From Semisulcospira habei (lineage: Eukaryota; Mollusca; Gastropoda; Semisulcospiridae), in the NCBI GenBank assembly GCA_036245525.1, contig BTPG01000005.1, forward strand, positions 122,413,078 to 122,477,077: 64,000 nt of DNA, written 5' to 3'. A program made the translations under genes and the position numbers. Positions within the stretch are counted from its first letter, which is position 1; every line of letters starts with the position of its first letter. Below, piece by piece: positions 41,336-51,474 of the stretch. The notes beneath the pieces were generated by a model. It was not told the origin of the DNA. It ran no database searches and saw only the letters and a program-made list of their open reading frames with translations.

Positions 41336-41532
41336 CAACGCAGACGACACAGTTTCGTCGCCGAGTGAATGCTAGTCTCGGCTGAACTTCTGACGTCAAT
41401 TTGTGCACGGATATGCGTTTCCGTCACCTTCAAACGAGCGCCAAGTAGGGCATTCCTCAGGCGCCAGCCCAATAAAGAGAAAACTTGCCCCAGTCCCTGG
41501 ACCTCTTTTGCTCTCAAAGACAATTGAGAATT

Positions 41533-41990
41533 CCAATACGACGGTGCGGACTCAACACACAATGTGAACTCAATGCACGACAATGCGGACTAAACATACG
41601 ACAATGCAAACTCAAAATCAAAACGATGAGAACTCAATATACGACAATATGAACTCAACGTACCTACTAACTACGACATGCGTACTAAACATGCATTAAT
41701 GCGAACTCAGGAGTACGAAAATCTGAACTCTACATATGCCAATGCCAGCTCAACCGATCGCCAAGGCCAATTTAACATATGTCAACGTGAACTCAACATA
41801 CGCCAATGTAAACTCAGCCTACGACAATGCGAACTCAACATACGACAATATGCCAACGCAATAAACGACAATTCGAACTCAGCATACGCCAATGTGAAGT
41901 CAATGTGTACGACAACGTGACCTCAAAATACGACAATACGAACTTGCATACGACAATCTGAAATCAACATACGACAATACGAACTCCAGC
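41533..41990 (+). repeat. 21-bp degenerate tandem array
   Basis: Roughly 20 units of AACTCAACATACGACAATGCG with many substitutions and small indels (variants such as AACTCAGCCTACGACAATGC). Confidence 0.85.
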
Positions 41991-42354
41991 AACTGGCGTA
42001 AGGACGTGAAAGGGCCACTTCCTGTGTGTTTGTTTCTTTTAATTATCTGCGCCGCTTACAAAAAACCGCCAATGTTTTTCGGCCATGATCGCTAGCAAAT
42101 GTGAAAGTTTGTTTGTAGTGTGTAAGGTAACAGTTTGTTGCAAACAAGGCAAAGGGGACTTGTCAGTGCACGAGTACGCCGCTGGCCTGGCATTTCAGTG
42201 GCTCGACACATTCATTTGGTCGTGCAGTCTCAGTTGACACACTTTGAGAATGGTTGTATGAATTGACCTTGACTTTTCAAGGGTAGCGCCACCCTTGAAC
42301 TTTTTATCTATCTTAAAAGCTGTAACGTCAGTGTAGCGTAGACCCATTTTTAAT

Positions 42355-42520
42355 AAAAATCCAAAAGCAACCATCCAACCAACCGACAAACTAACAAACG
42401 AACGAACAAACCAACCAACCAATCAAACAACCAACCAAACAAACGAACAAGCATCCACAAAACCAAACCAAACCAAACCAAACCAAATCAAACCAAACCA
42501 AACCAAAACGAAACAGAAAA
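42355..42520. repeat. (CCAA)n and (AACCA)n low-complexity region
   Basis: CAACCAACCGACAAAC words pass into a run of AAACC pentamers at 42463-42508. Confidence 0.9.
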
Positions 42521-42793
42521 AGAAAAGATTAAAAAAAAAGAACAACTTTGGAAATTTCTAATTAATGGTTCTATAATTTATTGTGTGCCTCTCAAATTTT
42601 AGCAGTTACGTTTTTGTCCCCTATAAAAATGCTGTAAGCATGCAATTTGAAACCATTTTATGTCAAACTGACGCCAATAATAAACTTTTGTCCTTAGCCC
42701 CCTTCCATTGAGAGGCACACGCTACCAATGTTTATAGATATGTCAGCGTCAGTACTACACGTTCCAGCATTACCGCGGTACACATGTTTCTGA

Positions 42794-42888
42794 TTCCTTG
42801 GGCCGACGCCAGCCTTTAGCTAGCCCGCGCACGGGCGTAGGCGGTCCAGCTAAAGCTGACTTTGGCCCGAGGACCTTTTGCTTATTGG
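42794..42888. mobile_element. Pal-E MITE, diverged
   Basis: CTTGGGCCGACGCCAGCTTT-type left arm and CGAGGACCTTTTGCTTATTGG right arm around TAGCCCGCGCACGGGCG. Confidence 0.7.
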
Positions 42889-42989
42889 TTCTGTTTTTTT
42901 CTTCTTTACGAGTCTTTGTAAATTCATCGCGAATAACGTGGTCTGTCCGTATGATCCCCGGGTACCGCGAAGTAGTGAGGCTGGCCTGT

Positions 42990-43125
42990 ACCATAAGCCA
43001 AGACCTTCAACTCAACCATGGAGGTTATGGCGGTGACACAAGCTCTTAAATGAATTGCTATGCTAGATGACAGCCAAATCAGCCAAATCAGTCACGCCAT
43101 GATTCTCACAGACACAAAATGCCTG

Positions 43126-43159
<34 letters not shown>

Positions 43160-43575
43160 GAGGCAGACATCGCGAGAAGCGACTGGCACTTCAACTTGGA
43201 AGACTTTTGTGGGTGGACTGCACAAGACATGTTGAAGTTCAGGGCAACGATCGAGCAGAAACCCTCACTGGCAAGGCAGCGGTCACATAGGGGCTACGGA
43301 TGGACATATCAGACGTGGTAAGAAGCCTGAGAACGCATTTCCAGAAACAGAGCCAAGGGCACCATGCCGTCGTTCGCCTCCACAGTGAAGGTGTAGTAAA
43401 AGGCAGTGGGCGTTGGGCAGACTTGAAAAGACACGAGAGATCTATTGCTAACCAAAGCAATACTGGTACGCTCTCGAAAGGAACCCTGGGAAGATTTCTG
43501 ATGGGTGGGTGGAGCGCGTATGGGCTTTTTCGAGCGCAGAGATCCCATCTTGACTGAACTGAACTGAACCACAAG
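42990..43575 (+). pseudogene. Non-LTR retrotransposon RNase H and C-terminal remnant
   Basis: Translations in order: TMEVMAVTQALK*IAMLDDS (43014-43073, TGA replacing a Trp codon), HAMILTDTKCLL, then a poly-A block (43130-43156), GRLLWVDCTRHVEVQGNDRA (RNase H end; compare the typical LLWVYCPGHAGVKGNDRAD), a TAG at 43288, and DVVRSLRTHF, SIANQSNTGTLSKGTLGRFL. The element ends in (TGAAC)n at 43554-43572. There are at least two in-frame stops and a frameshift near 43185. The 169 aa minus-strand frame is its antisense shadow. Confidence 0.75.
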
Positions 43576-43853
43576 CTAACGAATGAAAGCCAAGCACCTA
43601 ACAACCGCCGAAGGCGGATACAAAGTCGGTATATAGTCAAGAACACCGGGTTCACGTAGTTCTTAACTTGAAAAATAATAACATAAATAATGTTGCGAAA
43701 AGACGACCTGCATCGGTGCAAAGCACCATCACGAGCCATGTTATTCACTGCGTGGGTTTACGCGGCTAAAAAGGGGCACTTACTACTTGAAACGTCTTGG
43801 AGGTTACATACAGTTTAAGGCGCACAAATTTCAAGGCAGACAGCAGCCCTAGG

Positions 43854-43965
43854 AAGGCAAAAGGCAGTAAGTCTATTTTGTGAAAAGCGAGATTTTCAGT
43901 GATATGTAATGAAAATCTCCCTTTTCACAAAAATAGAGTCGCTACCTTTTACCTTTATGAGGCAG
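43854..43965. repeat. Single-copy hairpin, about 48-bp arms
   Basis: AAGGCAAAAGGCAGTAAGTC + TATTTTGTGAAAAGCGAGAT pairs with ATCTCCCTTTTCACAAAAATA + GAGTCGCTACCTTTTACCTT; loop of about 13 bp. Confidence 0.8.
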
Positions 43966-44037
43966 AGAGGCTCGGTTTTCACAGTGTAGGTGTAAACTAG
44001 AGTAAACTTGTATCTTAGCCAACACCCCCTTCAGTCT

Positions 44038-44103
44038 GCAAGAGGCATGGATTCTTATGAGCCCCTGTATTCGCATGAGCTCATGAGAATCTACGCCTCT
44101 TGC
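44038..44103. mobile_element. Pal-A hairpin
   Basis: GCAAGAGGCATGGATTCTTA and TGAGAATCTACGCCTCTTGC. Followed by (TA)n at 44107-44122. Confidence 0.85.
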
Positions 44104-44278
44104 TAATATATATATATATATTTAGCACCATTTACCTCTTCAAATCGTTTGTGGAATGTTCACGGGCTGACTACACGAGTGCGATGTGTTTCAGTTTTGA
44201 CAGCGTCAGAATGTGTAAACTGCATACCCGCAACACGTAATCTTAAGTTTGTCCGCTTCTTTAAATTTAGGTGGTTAA

Positions 44279-44345
44279 CCCATTGGCTGTCGGTTTTTGT
44301 AGAGGTGAGTCCTGCGACACGTTGGATGTCGGTAGCGCTTGTTGT
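44279..44345. mobile_element. Pal-C MITE, rearranged
   Basis: TTAA at 44275-44278, then CCATTGGCTGTCGGTTTTTG and, in the same orientation rather than inverted, GGATGTCGGTAGCGCTTGTT. Confidence 0.65.
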
Positions 44346-44562
44346 ACAATACGTATACAATAAACGTGAGAAAGCAAAATGACCACACGTTTTCAATTGC
44401 CACTGGCAAGAGTATGTTGAACTCTCCTATGTGCAACGGAGCAGAAAAGTCTTTCATTTTACGACATTTAGACTTGGTAAGTTAAGTTGACCCTTTGGTT
44501 CAGCATTACTGTAAGACATACTAAGACCAGTTATAAAGGTGATATTGCGAACCATTGATTTA

Positions 44563-44770
44563 ATCCCTTCGCTGTCGAGAAAAAGTGTAGAACACCCAAC
44601 TGCAAGAAGCATCGATCCTCATGAAACCCCGCAGGTGCGGGGGCTCATGAGGATCTGTGCCTCTTGCTGATGCCTCCGTGTGTCCATGTTCTTTGGACGA
44701 CTGGGACCCTTTGGTGTCGAGTTATGAAATATTTCAGTTCTAAATTAAGCCTGCGCCCACTGGCTGCAGT
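44563..44770. mobile_element. Pal-A MITE, near complete
   Basis: AATCCCTTCGCTGTCGAG left. The hairpin 44602-44667 (GCAAGAAGCATCGATCCTCA) is followed by the spacer GTCCATGTTCTTTGGACG and a right terminus CACTGGCTGCAGTGG that has decayed. Confidence 0.8.
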
Positions 44771-45107
44771 GGAACTGGGGAAATACCCAGGCATGGAACA
44801 AAATAAACACGATACATGTGATTCACTTCTTTAAGGGCCAAAAACAATTTAAATCTGTACGCGTAAATGAGCTTAACTACACTAATGCTTATTTTTGGTC
44901 GATCCATCCAACTCGCGCAACCTGCGCGTGAACTGGCAGGGCTAAACATCAACATACCTTCCCTGTGGCGCGAAAATGTCGCAAATCGATGTCAAAGGGC
45001 GAGTCTTGACGCGACGGGTGTTTTGATGTGGCGTCACTTTGCCTGTTGCCGGTGATGGACTTGTTTGTCTTTTTGATACAAGTCTCTCAACGACTTCTCC
45101 TCCGTCT

Positions 45108-45172
45108 GCAATAGGCATAGATTCCCATGAGCCCCTGCTATGCAGGGGCTCATGAGAATCTATGCCTCTTGC
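45108..45172. mobile_element. Pal-A hairpin with mirrored loop stem
   Basis: GCAATAGGCATAGATTCCCA and ATGAGAATCTATGCCTCTTGC around GAGCCCCTGCTATGCAGGGGCTC; CCCCTGC/GCAGGGG replaces CCCCCGC/GCGGGGG on both sides. Confidence 0.9.
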
Positions 45173-45279
45173 AATTGGTTTTATACGCTCAGTTTCTATA
45201 GTTCCGGTTAATCGAACCGTACCTGTTCCTAGTGGTAGAACTGTTTGCTGTTTTGACGAGCCTCCCTCCTTCCATATGT

Positions 45280-45379
<100 letters not shown>

Positions 45380-45418
45380 CTCATGATATGTTTTTCGTCA
45401 CGAACCTCCTCTGCATAT

Positions 45419-45660
45419 GTAATAGGCACGTATTCTCCTAAGCCTATGCAGCAGAAATTTGGTTTACTTTTAAATGTATATCTCCTGTTTGTTTATCGGG
45501 CCAAATAACTTGCGCTTTGGCCGTCACTTTTTCCTGCTTGGGATCAAGGGCGTTTCATTCAGTCTTCAGTGAATCTTCAGTCTTCCTGCCTTTTTGTAAG
45601 AAGCGTAGATTCACATTAGCCTCTGTGTCTGTTGCTGTATGCGTATGTGATTCTATATAC
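45419..45660. repeat. Two degenerate Pal-A pieces
   Basis: GTAATAGGCACGTATTCTCC with CCTATGCAGCAG at 45419-45452, and GTAAGAAGCGTAGATTCACA with GTATGTGATTCTATATAC at 45596-45660. Both are weak matches to the family. Confidence 0.4.
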
Positions 45661-45980
45661 TGATATTTGCAGATCGCCACCAAAGATGACCTTTCTCAGT
45701 CGAGTCACGATGACCTTAATCTTGTCTGCTTAATGGCCACTCAAGTACAATGTGAATAAGCACGCTTCTTAATTCGTCTGCTGAGTAAGTGTGTGAAGAG
45801 GAAAGAAAAATAATGTCCAGGTGAAAGGGGAGGAAGAGGGGTAAGGGGGGGGGGGGGGCAGCAGGTGGGCTGGTGGAAGGAGGGCGTTCAGTTGTAGCCT
45901 CTGAAAAATCTATGTTACATATGTATTCGAATGGTGTTATAGTCGATCTGATTATCAGTACAAAAAAGGATATATCTAAA
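45661..45980. other. Stretch without recognised elements
   Basis: Contains a G run (45845-45858) in a purine-rich segment; nothing else identified. Confidence 0.4.
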
Positions 45981-46063
45981 TGAAGTCGGCCGCAGTGGGC
46001 CCGCATACGACTGTGCGTAGGCCCACTGCGGCAGACTTCGGCCAGATGGCCTTGGCATCTTGG
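45981..46063. mobile_element. Pal-E MITE, ends lost
   Basis: TGAAGTCGGCCGCAGTGGGC pairs with GCCCACTGCGGCAGACTTCG around CCGCATACGACTGTGCGTAG. Confidence 0.75.
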
Positions 46064-46200
46064 GTTATTAACGTGGTCTACTGCGGTACAAGGAAAACAC
46101 AAAAGATTATTTCAACATCAGTATGGTTCACAACACGAAACAGCTACACTTCTCACACTTTTATAGAACGGATGCATGAAACACCCAAATAAAGACCGGA

Positions 46201-46262
46201 AAAAAACGCTGAAAAAAGGACAACTATAACTGTCCTTTTTAAGCGTGCATCTTTCTTTGAAC
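46201..46262. repeat. Pal-H palindrome
   Basis: ACGCTGAAAAAAGGACAACT pairs with AACTGTCCTTTTTAAGCGT; continues GCATCTTTCTTTG. Confidence 0.75.
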
Positions 46263-46477
46263 TTTACACGCATGGCGGCCCACTTTATGGGTCTGGATTT
46301 AATATCCATGAGTCTATATTTTCCAACTTTCTAGCTACCTCTCAGCAGCCAAGTCAGGCATGGCAGTGAATTTATCCGCCAGCGAACACTTTTTTTTGTC
46401 CTGCAAAGATACTCAAAACGGATATGCCCTGGCCTTCTGGTCGGCTACTGTAGGGGGGGGGGGGGGGCAGTAGCACG

Positions 46478-46561
46478 AGTGAGCATAGTCCTGCGCCGGC
46501 CACTAAGCAAGGAGCGGAGCACCTTGCTTAGTGGCCGGTGCAGGACTAAGCTTACTCATGT
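46478..46561. repeat. Pal-I palindrome
   Basis: GAGTGAGCATAGTCCTGCGC + CGGCCACTAAGCAAGG pairs with CCTTGCTTAGTGGCCG + GTGCAGGACTAAGCTTACTC; loop AGCGGAGCA. Preceded by a G run at 46453-46467. The only other copy is the degenerate one at 1088-1150. Confidence 0.85.
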
Positions 46562-46704
46562 GACTGTTCCCCGGTCAGTTAGACTGAGGGTAAAGGGCCG
46601 GACAGTGGTTATTCTGGCTCAGCGGGTCAGAGCCAAGCTTCGGTAAGCACCATCAGACGGCGATCGTGTGCGTACAAACACTCATCCTCCACTCCCCTTT
46701 CATC

Positions 46705-46770
46705 TGCAAAAGACATAGATTCACATGTACCTCTGCAGCCGCGGAACGCACGTGAATCTATATGTCTTGC
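46705..46770. mobile_element. Pal-A hairpin
   Basis: GCAAAAGACATAGATTCACA and ACGTGAATCTATATGTCTTGC around TGTACCTCTGCAGCCGCGGAACGCA. TTCAC/GTGAA is mirrored. Confidence 0.85.
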
Positions 46771-46865
46771 CCCTTTCAGCGCTAATGGAGATCTGTCCAA
46801 GCCGTTCCTGATAACTTTGATGTTCCTTTTGGGAAGAGAGGACGACTGACCAGCGCATAGATCTT

Positions 46866-46973
46866 CCCAGTAAGCAAAGTTTCTCGGGCCCACGACGGCC
46901 GCAGTGGGTCCGCGCACTGATGTGCGCAGACCCATTGCGGCCGTCGTGAGCCTGAAGACGTTTTGCTACTGGG
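46866..46973. mobile_element. Pal-E MITE, complete
   Basis: CCCAGTAAGCAAAGTTTCTC + GGGCCCACGACGGCCGCAGT pairs with ATTGCGGCCGTCGTGAGCCT + GAAGACGTTTTGCTACTGGG. Reference copy. Confidence 0.9.
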
Positions 46974-47025
46974 TTTTCTGTCTTAAGTTCGTCCGTCACA
47001 TCAGTTTTGTCCGTTTCACCTGATC

Positions 47026-47110
47026 AAAGACAGCAGGTTGGGCCCCTTTACAGTAAGGAAAGACAGTAGGTTGCGCCCCTTTGTCGTGGGAAGGACTAAA
47101 GGGGCCGCTC
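47026..47110 (-). repeat. Inverted monomer of the 91-bp repeat
   Basis: The minus strand reads AAAGGGGCGCAACCTACTGT then CTTTCCTTACTGTAAAGGGGCCCAACCTGC, matching units at 34518-34880. It lies 12 kb away, in the opposite orientation. Confidence 0.75.
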
Positions 47111-47135
47111 TTATCACAAGTGTCCTGAATGCAGT

Positions 47136-47175
47136 TAATTAATTAATTAATTAATTAATTATAATGTTAATTAAT
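47136..47175. repeat. (TTAA)n microsatellite
   Basis: Six AATT/TTAA units. Of note because TTAA is the insertion target of the main MITE families here. Confidence 0.9.
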
Positions 47176-47231
47176 ACCGGATAAGTAGACATAAGCCAAA
47201 CTGTGGATGACAATGCTCAAGCTAACTCCTT

Positions 47232-47273
47232 GCGTAAAGAGGTATGTATTCTCATGGGCTACTGCGGCTGCAG
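47232..47273. repeat. Pal-A left-arm fragment
   Basis: GCGTAAAGAGGTATGTATTC then TCATGGGCTACTGCGGCTGC. Confidence 0.45.
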
Positions 47274-47458
47274 GATAAACACTTTGGATGAATCCACGGA
47301 ATGTCTGAAGTCCGTGCAATTTATGACCTACTTCTGATTCAGTGATAAATCTATTCTCAATGTTGTCGGAATATCAACACTGTATCTGACTTGGATATGA
47401 ATGTCATGCACGAGGTTGGCCAGTTACATCAACAATGTGCTTCATCGACTTCGGCAAG

Positions 47459-47524
47459 ACAAGAGGCATAAATCCTCATGTGCCCTCGCAACTGCGGGGG
47501 CACATGAGGATCTATGTCTCTTGC
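47459..47524. mobile_element. Pal-A hairpin with mirrored change
   Basis: ACAAGAGGCATAAATCCTCA and TGAGGATCTATGTCTCTTGC around TGTGCCCTCGCAACTGCGGGGGCACA; the TGTGCC/GGCACA pair replaces TGAGCC/GGCTCA. Confidence 0.9.
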
Positions 47525-48165
47525 AGTTAAATTGTTTTGCCTTTTTCTCGTCTGGTAATAGTGTAATGTAGGCAGGGCGTATCGATTTATAAAATTCATT
47601 CTTTCGTGATTCAGTTTATGCCCTTGAGTTGAATGCAGGAACTGTTGCTGTATTGGTTGAAGTCTTTGCATTTTGTCAGAAGAGTAAACACGATTGCCCC
47701 AAACAAATTTACACAGCCAATCTAGACAGCAATATTTTCTTTAGAGTCTCTTCAATACGAGTATGAATGCTTATAAATGTCATCTTCAATGCAGTTAATG
47801 GTTTTCCACATTAGCTGTGTCTTATATCTAGTTTGGATGGGTCGTAAATAATAGTTAACTTTCACATGTCGCTTAGGAATTTTGAAAACGAATTTCACGA
47901 TACTTAAAAGCTTCAAACGTCATTTTGTAATTCTGTTAACTGCAACTTGATACGTACTGTTCTGACGAGATAAGTTTAATTCTTGTAATTGTATAATATT
48001 CTTAACTGCAACTTAATGTATACGATTCTGGTGTGATAAGTTATTTTACTTTATTTTATTTTTGTAGTTCTACATTCGCAGTTGGCTTCGCTTATAACGT
48101 GGTCGAATAGTATAACAAAATGTTGGATATTATAAAAAAAAAATTCTCCAGAGGTCCCGACCACA
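47525..48165. other. Stretch with nothing recognised
   Basis: AT-rich, no element or gene recognised. Confidence 0.4.
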
Positions 48166-48171
48166 GTTTAA

Positions 48172-48597
48172 CCCCTTCACTGCCGAAATATAGTAAACAG
48201 GACCCAACTGCAAAAGACATATATTCTCACGAGCCCCGCAGCTGCGGGGGCTCATGAGAATCCATGCCTCTTGCTGATTCATGTGTCCATGTCCTTTGGG
48301 CGGATGCAGTTCTGTGGCGTTGACTTAACCCATATCATACTGAGGCTAAAAGCTTCAAATTTGTACACTGCCATATGCTAGCTACATTATAGTACTTAGT
48401 ACAGATAAGGATATAGACCAATGGCTTTAGTTCAAGGGTGGGGCCAGAATAGCTTGGCGCCTAGAGGCGCCAAGCTATTCTGGCACTACCCTTGAACTAT
48501 TTTAGTCACACTTATTTCACACACTGGTGTATTCTGAATGATAAGGGTTAACACAGACTTTTAGGAATACAATCTGCGTCCAGTAGCAGGGATGGGG
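48172..48597. mobile_element. Pal-A MITE containing a Pal-B' MITE
   Basis: TTAA at 48168-48171 and 48598-48601. Ends CCCCTTCACTGCCG and CAGGGATGGGG. The hairpin 48210-48274 has GCAAAAGACATATATTCTCA. The right spacer is split at its GGCGTTGACTTAAC motif by Pal-B' at 48329-48547; without it the element is about 205 bp. Confidence 0.95.
48329..48547. mobile_element. Pal-B' MITE nested in Pal-A, 219 bp
   Basis: TTAA at 48325-48328 and 48548-48551. Ends CCCATATCATACTGAG and TTCTGAATGATAAGGG. The hairpin 48429-48507 centres on AGCTTGGCGCCTAGAGGCGCCAAGCT. This copy is the empty-site reference for the RT insertion at 38800 (AGCTAGCATATGGCAGTG on its minus strand). Confidence 0.95.
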
Positions 48598-48601
48598 TTA
48601 A

Positions 48602-48649
48602 CTCATTCGACACGTGCCGCCTCCGGATACGCGGCACGTCTCGAATGAA
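48602..48649. mobile_element. Pal-G MITE sharing a TTAA with Pal-A
   Basis: CTCATTCGACACGTGCCGCC pairs with GCGGCACGTCTCGAATGA; loop TCCGGATAC. TTAA at 48598-48601 (also the right duplication of Pal-A) and 48650-48653. 48 bp, the smallest clean element in the window. Confidence 0.9.
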
Positions 48650-48893
48650 TTAATACGTAAACTACTCCGCATATAACAAACCTTTATATAACGACAAGAA
48701 AAGAATTGGGACTCGATGCGATTTCTTCTGATTTATATATATCCGATGTATACACAATACGCAAAAGGCCATCGGACCGACGTCGAACGTTAAGTAACGT
48801 TTTCCTGAGCGAAACGAAACACAAACCATTTCATAACAGATCTGAGGTAGTGTCCTTGGAATCAGAGCTCCGCCAAACTAAACTCGGGCTACT

Positions 48894-48985
48894 ATACTGA
48901 CGAGCGAAATAAATGCGAGGTGTTTTTTTTTAATTAATTTTTTTTATATCATAAATGTCGCATTTATTTTGCTTGTCAGTATAGT
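48894..48985. mobile_element. Pal-D MITE
   Basis: TATACTGACGAGCGAAATAAATG and CATTTATTTTGCTTGTCAGTATA; AATAAATG/CATTTATT replaces AAGAAATG/CATTTCTT on both sides, a mirrored change. Confidence 0.9.
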
Positions 48986-49096
48986 ATAAATATTGGGAAT
49001 GAGAGGCTACACTACAAAAAATATAACAACACTGAGTAAAATGAGTGGCATACCTATTCTAGTGTGTATAGTCGTATTTATATGTAAAACATGCTC

Positions 49097-49270
49097 ACTG
49101 GTTATCTCCTTCGATTGGCTCCGCTGATCTCTGGAACAACTCGCGAGAGTCTCAATGCGCATTTGTATACTAACCGCAATACAGCGTACTTAGACAACCG
49201 GCAGATGTGGACACTTTTGATCTGTTTGTGGTGAGTAGACCCATAATGGCTCTTGAACATGCGGTCAGCG
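49097..49270 (-). repeat. Rep-Y, copy 2
   Basis: Inverted match to 18005-18165: CGCTGATCTCTGGAACAACT, CGAGAGTCTCAATGCGCATT, ACAACCGGCAGATGTGG, TTGTGGTGAGTAGACCCATA. Extends weakly into GCGGTCAGCGATACCG. Confidence 0.75.
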
Positions 49271-49770
49271 ATACCGTTCGTGCCTGCAATGCAGATCTTA
49301 ATGGAAGGCGAAACAGCGTGAAATATTGAAATATCTATGTGACAGTACAAAGGACCGGTTAGTTTCTTTGCCAGCAGACTATAGAAACAGTATGGTTTTC
49401 TGTTTATATACTCGGTTACTGCACGCGAAGAACGCACTACATACGGTGAAAAAAAAAAAAAACAAACAACTGAAGTAGTTAGTCGTTTTGAAGCGGCACA
49501 TGATACATTTGTGATGCTATATAGTTATTTTTTTTTCCTGTTTAATCAAAACCTACTATGTGTTTGAGAGGAACTGAATGCCCAATGGAGACGCAAAAAT
49601 CATTATAACATTGAGTTGTATAAATTCACGCAGTTGTGCCAGGGATCACCGCAGCTGTCGAGGTAAAACATGTGAACACTGCGCAGTTAACGTTTCTTCT
49701 TTTTTTTCTGTTTGTTTATTCTTTTTGCATAAATGGTACAACACTACTCAGAAATCTGTCAGCAAAAGAA
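49271..49770. other. Stretch with nothing recognised
   Basis: Contains an A run at 49450-49462. No gene or element recognised. Confidence 0.4.
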
Positions 49771-49778
49771 TCTGTTAA

Positions 49779-49869
49779 CCCTTTGGTTGTCGGTAGCGCT
49801 TTTTGTCGAGGTGATCATAGTTCCCGAACAGAATCACCACGACAAAAAGCGTTACCGACTACCAAAGGG
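49779..49869. mobile_element. Pal-C MITE
   Basis: TTAA at 49775-49778. CCCTTTGGTTGTCGGTAGCG and CGTTACCGACTACCAAAGGG; inner arms CTTTTTGTCGAGGTGATC / GAATCACCACGACAAAAAG. The right target has decayed to TTGC. Confidence 0.9.
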
Positions 49870-50182
49870 TTGCGTAAAAATTATTCCACTTTGTGAAATA
49901 TCGGTTACAAGGTTATTGCCGGATCAATCCATTCTTAAAGAAACGAACTATACAAACGTGTAGTAATTTAGTAAATTACAATAAGAATCGTTGTCGTTTG
50001 GTCTCCATCTGTCAGCTGTCAGAAACTCAATCACAATCACATCCAAAATATTTTCTGCTTGGGAGCCCTTTCCTTTTCTGCTTTGTTAGTTACTGTACGC
50101 TCCGCTTGTCTGACCAGAGAGTTATATGTTAGCACGATGACCGTTTCAATTGAGTGGGGCACATTTTTATACAAACGTAGCC

Positions 50183-50251
50183 AACAAGAAGCATAGATCT
50201 TCATGGGCCCCCGCATGCTGGGGGGGGCTCGTGAAGATCTATGTCTCTTGC
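50183..50251. mobile_element. Pal-A hairpin
   Basis: ACAAGAAGCATAGATCTTCA and GTGAAGATCTATGTCTCTTGC; ATCTTCA/TGAAGAT is mirrored. Loop expanded to seven or more G. Confidence 0.85.
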
Positions 50252-50298
50252 AGCTGACTCGTGCTCGATGCGAAATCATGGACATGATGACAGCTGCG

Positions 50299-50396
50299 TC
50301 TGTGAGGAGCATAGATGTTGGAAAAGGCGAGCATGAGTTGTATTTTCTGACTAGCCCCACATGCTGCCAGAGCACATGAGGATCTGTGCCTCTTGT
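50299..50396. mobile_element. Pal-A hairpin, damaged
   Basis: The left arm GAGGAGCATAGATG is followed by about 30 unrelated bases, then CCCCACATGCTGCCAGAGCA+CATGAGGATCTGTGCCTCTTG. Confidence 0.6.
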
Positions 50397-50755
50397 AGAT
50401 GTGATGTTTTATGTATAATTGAAATGACCAAGGCGTGTTCGAGTGTGTAAGCCACTGACCGTCTGTTACAGACAAATAAAACTCTGGCTGCTGCATTTTT
50501 GGCCTGTGTACAATGCTGTTTTACTTTCTTGAAAACTTCCTTCCTTTTCAAACGTTTCTTATATTTGTCTCTTGTATGTCCTCACCATTCAAAAGTAAAT
50601 GTAATATCCTTGTTGTTGTTGTTTTTAAAAAATTTTTAAAATTGTGTCCTTATTTATTTTTTCTCTTGTTTTTTTCATTTATTCCATCAATGTGTCAGTT
50701 AGTCACTCAGTCATTGGTTCGTTCCTTCTGTCCCTGCTTTTCTTCCCTCCTCCCT
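50397..50755. other. Stretch with nothing recognised
   Basis: T-rich. Phe/Ser-rich frames are compositional. Confidence 0.4.
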
Positions 50756-51035
50756 TCCTCATTCATTCATTCATTCATTCATTCATTCATTCATTCATTC
50801 ATTCATTCATTCATTTCGATTGTTCATTTATTCATGTTCACAGAAAATACGATAAAAAGGTGAAAATGGCAGAGGGAGAGAAAGAACGAAACAAAATCTT
50901 TTTTTTTTTCGTTCGTTCTTTCTTTCGTTCATTCATTCATGTTCATCTCATTCATGTTCATTTCATTTTCTCTCTAATAAAAAACAAAACAAAAACAAAA
51001 ACAAATTTTCTTTCTTTCTCTCCCTCTACCATTTC
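50756..51035. repeat. (ATTC)n and T/C-rich low-complexity region
   Basis: 14 ATTC units at 50760-50815; later TTCG/TTCA words at 50908-50960. Confidence 0.9.
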
Positions 51036-51470
51036 ACTTTTTTTCTTCTTATTTTTCTGTTTTACTCCATGTCTAGTTTCTTCTTTTTCTCTTCTGCTTC
51101 GTTCCTTCTTTACTGCTTTTTACGTATTAGGCATATCTAGCATCTATTCCAATCTTTTATTTCACCTCCCTCAATATTTAGGACACTATCGCTAACTTTT
51201 ACGCATATTTGTGTTACCATGGTGAATGAAACATGATGAAGTTTTTAATGTTTCTGGGGGAGTTGTATAACATGGATTATGGCAGGTGTTTTATCTGTCA
51301 TGCTACGAGCGGAATTTGTTTTTTGCTCTTTTGATATGCATGTCGTTTTTTGGGGGCCCAGGGGCCCTATGACACTAAACATCAAAGCGTTCACAACTTA
51401 TCCACTTCTCGTCTGGTGCCAAGTGAATCATGTGTAGATAATGTATAATTAGAACTCCATGCTAGAAATT
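51036..51470. other. Stretch with nothing recognised
   Basis: T-rich at the left, then ordinary sequence. Confidence 0.4.
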
Positions 51471-51474
51471 ATAA

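Noticed and set aside
43239..43748. 169 aa open frame on the minus strand
   Set aside because: Antisense to the LINE RNase H remnant, which has recognisable family residues on the plus strand.
50513..51195. Phe/Ser-rich frames of 116 and 183 aa
   Set aside because: They come from T/C-rich low-complexity DNA and (ATTC)n units.
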